From positions 1 to 39,409 of the forward strand of contig JAJTGP010000008.1 in NCBI GenBank assembly GCA_021299265.1: DNA of 39,409 nucleotides. The letters are read 5' to 3'. Below the pieces are notes generated by a model that saw only the letters and a program-made list of their open reading frames with translations, made no database searches and had not been told where the DNA came from. Both the position numbers and the translations under genes were made by a program. How positions within the stretch are numbered: position 1 is the stretch's first letter; the number at the start of each line of letters is the position of its first letter. Source of the DNA: Hyphomonadaceae bacterium. GTDB lineage: Bacteria; Pseudomonadota; Alphaproteobacteria; Caulobacterales; Aquidulcibacteraceae. Shown here one piece after another: positions 37,572 through 39,409 of this stretch.

Positions 37572-38498
37572 CTAGTCATAGGCTCTTGGCACTCGCGCAG
37601 CAGAAAAGCCAAGCAGGCGCGCTTGCCCATTCTCAATACCAATTTCTATCGGTGCCGACAGGCCAGGTACCGCCACACCATTTGGCTTAATCGCACCTTG
37701 GCCGCGAATTTCGCCTTGCCATTGCCCTTCAGGAGTCACCTGCATGCGGCCTGTGCCTTGATCGAAGGACAACGGCCCCCAGTTGAGTTGGGCGGCCATG
37801 ATGGTGAACTCGCCCTGCGCCTGTGCCCACGCTTTGGTTGATTGCAACAAAGTCTGACCTTGGCTGATTGGGCCTGTTAGGCGCAGATGATCAATCTTAG
37901 CCCCCAGAATCGCGGCTGGACCCTCGGGCAGCGCACTCAGTTCCAAAGCTTTCAGGTCCAGCGCGAAGGCAAGCCGACTGGCGTCTTGGGGGTCTGCGAT
38001 CAAGTGGATGCCCCCAGCACCTGTTCGCCATGGTGCGGGTCCCAGCCCGGAAGGGTCGGCGGCACCCGCCTGTAAAGCCTCAAAGGTCAAGGAAAACCGC
38101 GCCAGCTGGCCGTCTTTATAGCGAAGACTGGCCTTAAGGTCGCTGGCTTGTAACGGGCGCATCGGCCCGCCGGGCAACTTCAGCTGGGGCTCTAGCGCGC
38201 CTTCAAGCGCCCAGAGATTCAGGTTGAACGGCGAAGCAACGGCCACAAAGCGCGAGGCTTGAAACACAAAGCCGGTGCTCGTTTGGACACGAAACCCTGT
38301 GATCTTGGTTTCAAACCGGTATGGGAAGCCGGTGACGACGATGCTTTCCTTGGGCAGGGCGGGCAAGGCTTGCGCCACCTGGGCCTGGATTCTTTGCGCG
38401 GTCTGGCTCCAATAGACATAATAGCCCCCCAGAACGAGGGCTCCCATAGCTAGGGGGAGGATAAGGCCGCTGAGTGGCGTGCGCTTGGTTTCAGTCAT
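37572..38498 (-). CDS. DUF2125 family membrane-anchored protein
   Basis: A 308-residue protein with one N-terminal membrane helix (about 11-30, LSGLILPLAMGALVLGGYYVYW). A large beta-rich domain outside the cytoplasm follows. The segment VVTGFPYRFETKITGFRV is typical of DUF2125, a family confined mainly to alphaproteobacteria. The rest alternates short strands and Gly/Pro turns (GRMQVTPEGQWQGEIRGQGAIKPNG). Such folds resemble the lipid-binding AsmA/LolA-like repeats, but no function is established. Its ATG shares one base with the plsC stop (TAATG), so the two genes are translationally coupled, hinting at a link to membrane lipid or envelope. Confidence 0.88.
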   Translation of the reverse strand: MTETKRTPLSGLILPLAMGALVLGGYYVYWSQTAQRIQAQVAQALPALPKESIVVTGFPYRFETKITGFRVQTSTGFVFQASRFVAVASPFNLNLWALEGALEPQLKLPGGPMRPLQASDLKASLRYKDGQLARFSLTFEALQAGAADPSGLGPAPWRTGAGGIHLIADPQDASRLAFALDLKALELSALPEGPAAILGAKIDHLRLTGPISQGQTLLQSTKAWAQAQGEFTIMAAQLNWGPLSFDQGTGRMQVTPEGQWQGEIRGQGAIKPNGVAVPGLSAPIEIGIENGQARLLGFSAARVPRAYD

Positions 38499-39409
38499 TA
38501 ATCGCCGCCACCGCCACCGCCATCTCCGCCGCCGCCATCTCCGCCGCCGCCGCCGTCAAAGTCACGATCTCCCATCCCATTGCTTTCGCGAGCCCGTTCC
38601 CCATAGGCCTTCCAGTCGAATTCGGCTTCATCGCCTTTGCCTGTCTTGCCTGAAGACTTTTGATCGCCATTGGAATCAACCGGACCTGCCGAACCGCCGC
38701 CGTCCCCACCGTCATTGTCTTTCTTCTTGCGGGATTCGCGAGCAGAAATTTGGTCATAATGCTCTTCCAGTAACGCCTGACTTGCGCCCTCAATCCGACT
38801 TTCTAACAGCTCCATAAAGGGGCCGCGCTTTAGGCCGGGCGGGATGACGGGCAGAAATTCAAACACCACTTTGCCGGGATAGCGCATAAAGCCCTTTGCA
38901 GGCCAAGATGTACCCGTATTCAGCGCCAAGGGCACGCAAGGTACGCCCAGCAGCATGTAAATCGCGGCGACACCGGGCTTATAATCAGGCTCTGCCCCAA
39001 TCATTTGGCGTGTGCCTTCTGGGAAGATGATTAGCGGGCGGCCTTGCTCAAACCTTTCCTTGGCTTGGGCGACCATGGCTTTCAACGCGCTCATATGGCC
39101 CGAACGATCAATCGCGATCAGCCCGGCTTTGCGGCAATACCAGCCAAAGATCGGCAGGTTTAAAAGTTCCTGCTTCAGCACATAGACAGGCATATTGGTG
39201 AACAGCGTCGGGATAATGGTGTCTAAGACGCTTTGGTGCTTGGCACCGATCATGATTGGGCCGTTGGGCAAATGCTCAAGACCTCGCACTTCATAGGTAA
39301 TGCCGGCGATCCATTTTGCGCCAAAGCGCATGACTTTAGCCCAAGTCTCCATGACACGTGCGCCGCCCAAAGGCGACAAAAACACATAAGGCGCCCCCAA
39401 CGTGCCAAC
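38498..39409 (-). CDS. plsC: 1-acyl-sn-glycerol-3-phosphate acyltransferase with a Gly/Asp-rich tail (5' end outside window)
   Basis: The frame is open to the right edge, so the start is missing; ~303 residues are visible. Counting from residue 1 at 39400, motif I is KHQSVLDT (His55, Asp60, HX4D) and motif III is IIFPEGTRQ (126-132). The hydrophobic start (VGTLGAPYVFLSPLGG) is the end of an N-terminal membrane segment. It adds the second acyl chain to lysophosphatidate. The enzyme proper ends near residue 220. A ~80-residue tail follows: basic ESRKKKDND, a hydrophilic stretch, and a final run of Gly with regular Asp (FDGGGGGDGGGGDGGGGGGD). This tail is not part of normal PlsC. The reading frame is uninterrupted, so it is translated unless the assembly is wrong there. 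Confidence 0.9.
   Translation of the reverse strand, partial: VGTLGAPYVFLSPLGGARVMETWAKVMRFGAKWIAGITYEVRGLEHLPNGPIMIGAKHQSVLDTIIPTLFTNMPVYVLKQELLNLPIFGWYCRKAGLIAIDRSGHMSALKAMVAQAKERFEQGRPLIIFPEGTRQMIGAEPDYKPGVAAIYMLLGVPCVPLALNTGTSWPAKGFMRYPGKVVFEFLPVIPPGLKRGPFMELLESRIEGASQALLEEHYDQISARESRKKKDNDGGDGGGSAGPVDSNGDQKSSGKTGKGDEAEFDWKAYGERARESNGMGDRDFDGGGGGDGGGGDGGGGGGD

Overview
The window is a chromosomal stretch from an alphaproteobacterium. The gene set and order point there: tolQ-tolR-tolA-tolB-pal-cpoB-tilS-ftsH in one run, rplU-rpmA followed by two GNAT acetyltransferases, obgE-proB, a DUF2125 protein and an MmsA-type dehydrogenase. Caulobacter-like promoter elements and genes that lack a clear Shine-Dalgarno sequence suggest the Caulobacterales/Hyphomonadaceae side of the class, but the sequence alone does not settle the family. 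The DNA is visibly GC-rich. I see no rRNA, tRNA, CRISPR array, transposase or prophage gene.

Layout. 1-593: end of an unrecognised membrane protein and a gene-poor gap with small palindromes. 593-12499, all on the minus strand: an envelope and cell-division block. Read in transcription order it is tolQ, tolR, tolA, tolB, pal, cpoB (ybgF), tilS, ftsH, then a pterin-4a-carbinolamine dehydratase, ftsK and lolA. 12885-14426, plus strand: rpmB (L28) and prfA (RF1). 14423-17205, minus: a DsbD/ScsB-like thiol reductase and a periplasmic redoxin, probably one operon. 17392-22995: a MaoC-like protein, dnaJ and dnaK, alkB and zapE. Three convergent gene pairs here share or abut their stop codons. 22996-23176: a pair of inverted GC-rich palindromes. 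23177-24670: mmsA.

24917-29454: a large serine-protease autotransporter and a hemolysin-type acyltransferase. 29517-31714: obgE and proB, overlapping by 4 bases. 31724-35410: a small orphan gene, an alpha/beta hydrolase and a methyl-accepting chemotaxis protein. 35469-37376, minus: rplU, rpmA and two GNAT acetyltransferases. 37572 to the right edge, minus: a PlsC-type acyltransferase with an odd Gly/Asp tail, then a DUF2125 protein.

Most genes are housekeeping: envelope constriction and integrity (Tol-Pal, LolA, FtsK, ZapE), protein quality control (FtsH, DnaK/DnaJ, periplasmic thiol reduction) and translation (L21, L27, L28, RF1, TilS, ObgE). The more unusual items are the autotransporter, the low-complexity tail on PlsC, the inverted palindromes, the orphan 95-residue protein, and an apparent 6-kb inversion that separates obgE-proB from rplU-rpmA-GNAT-GNAT.
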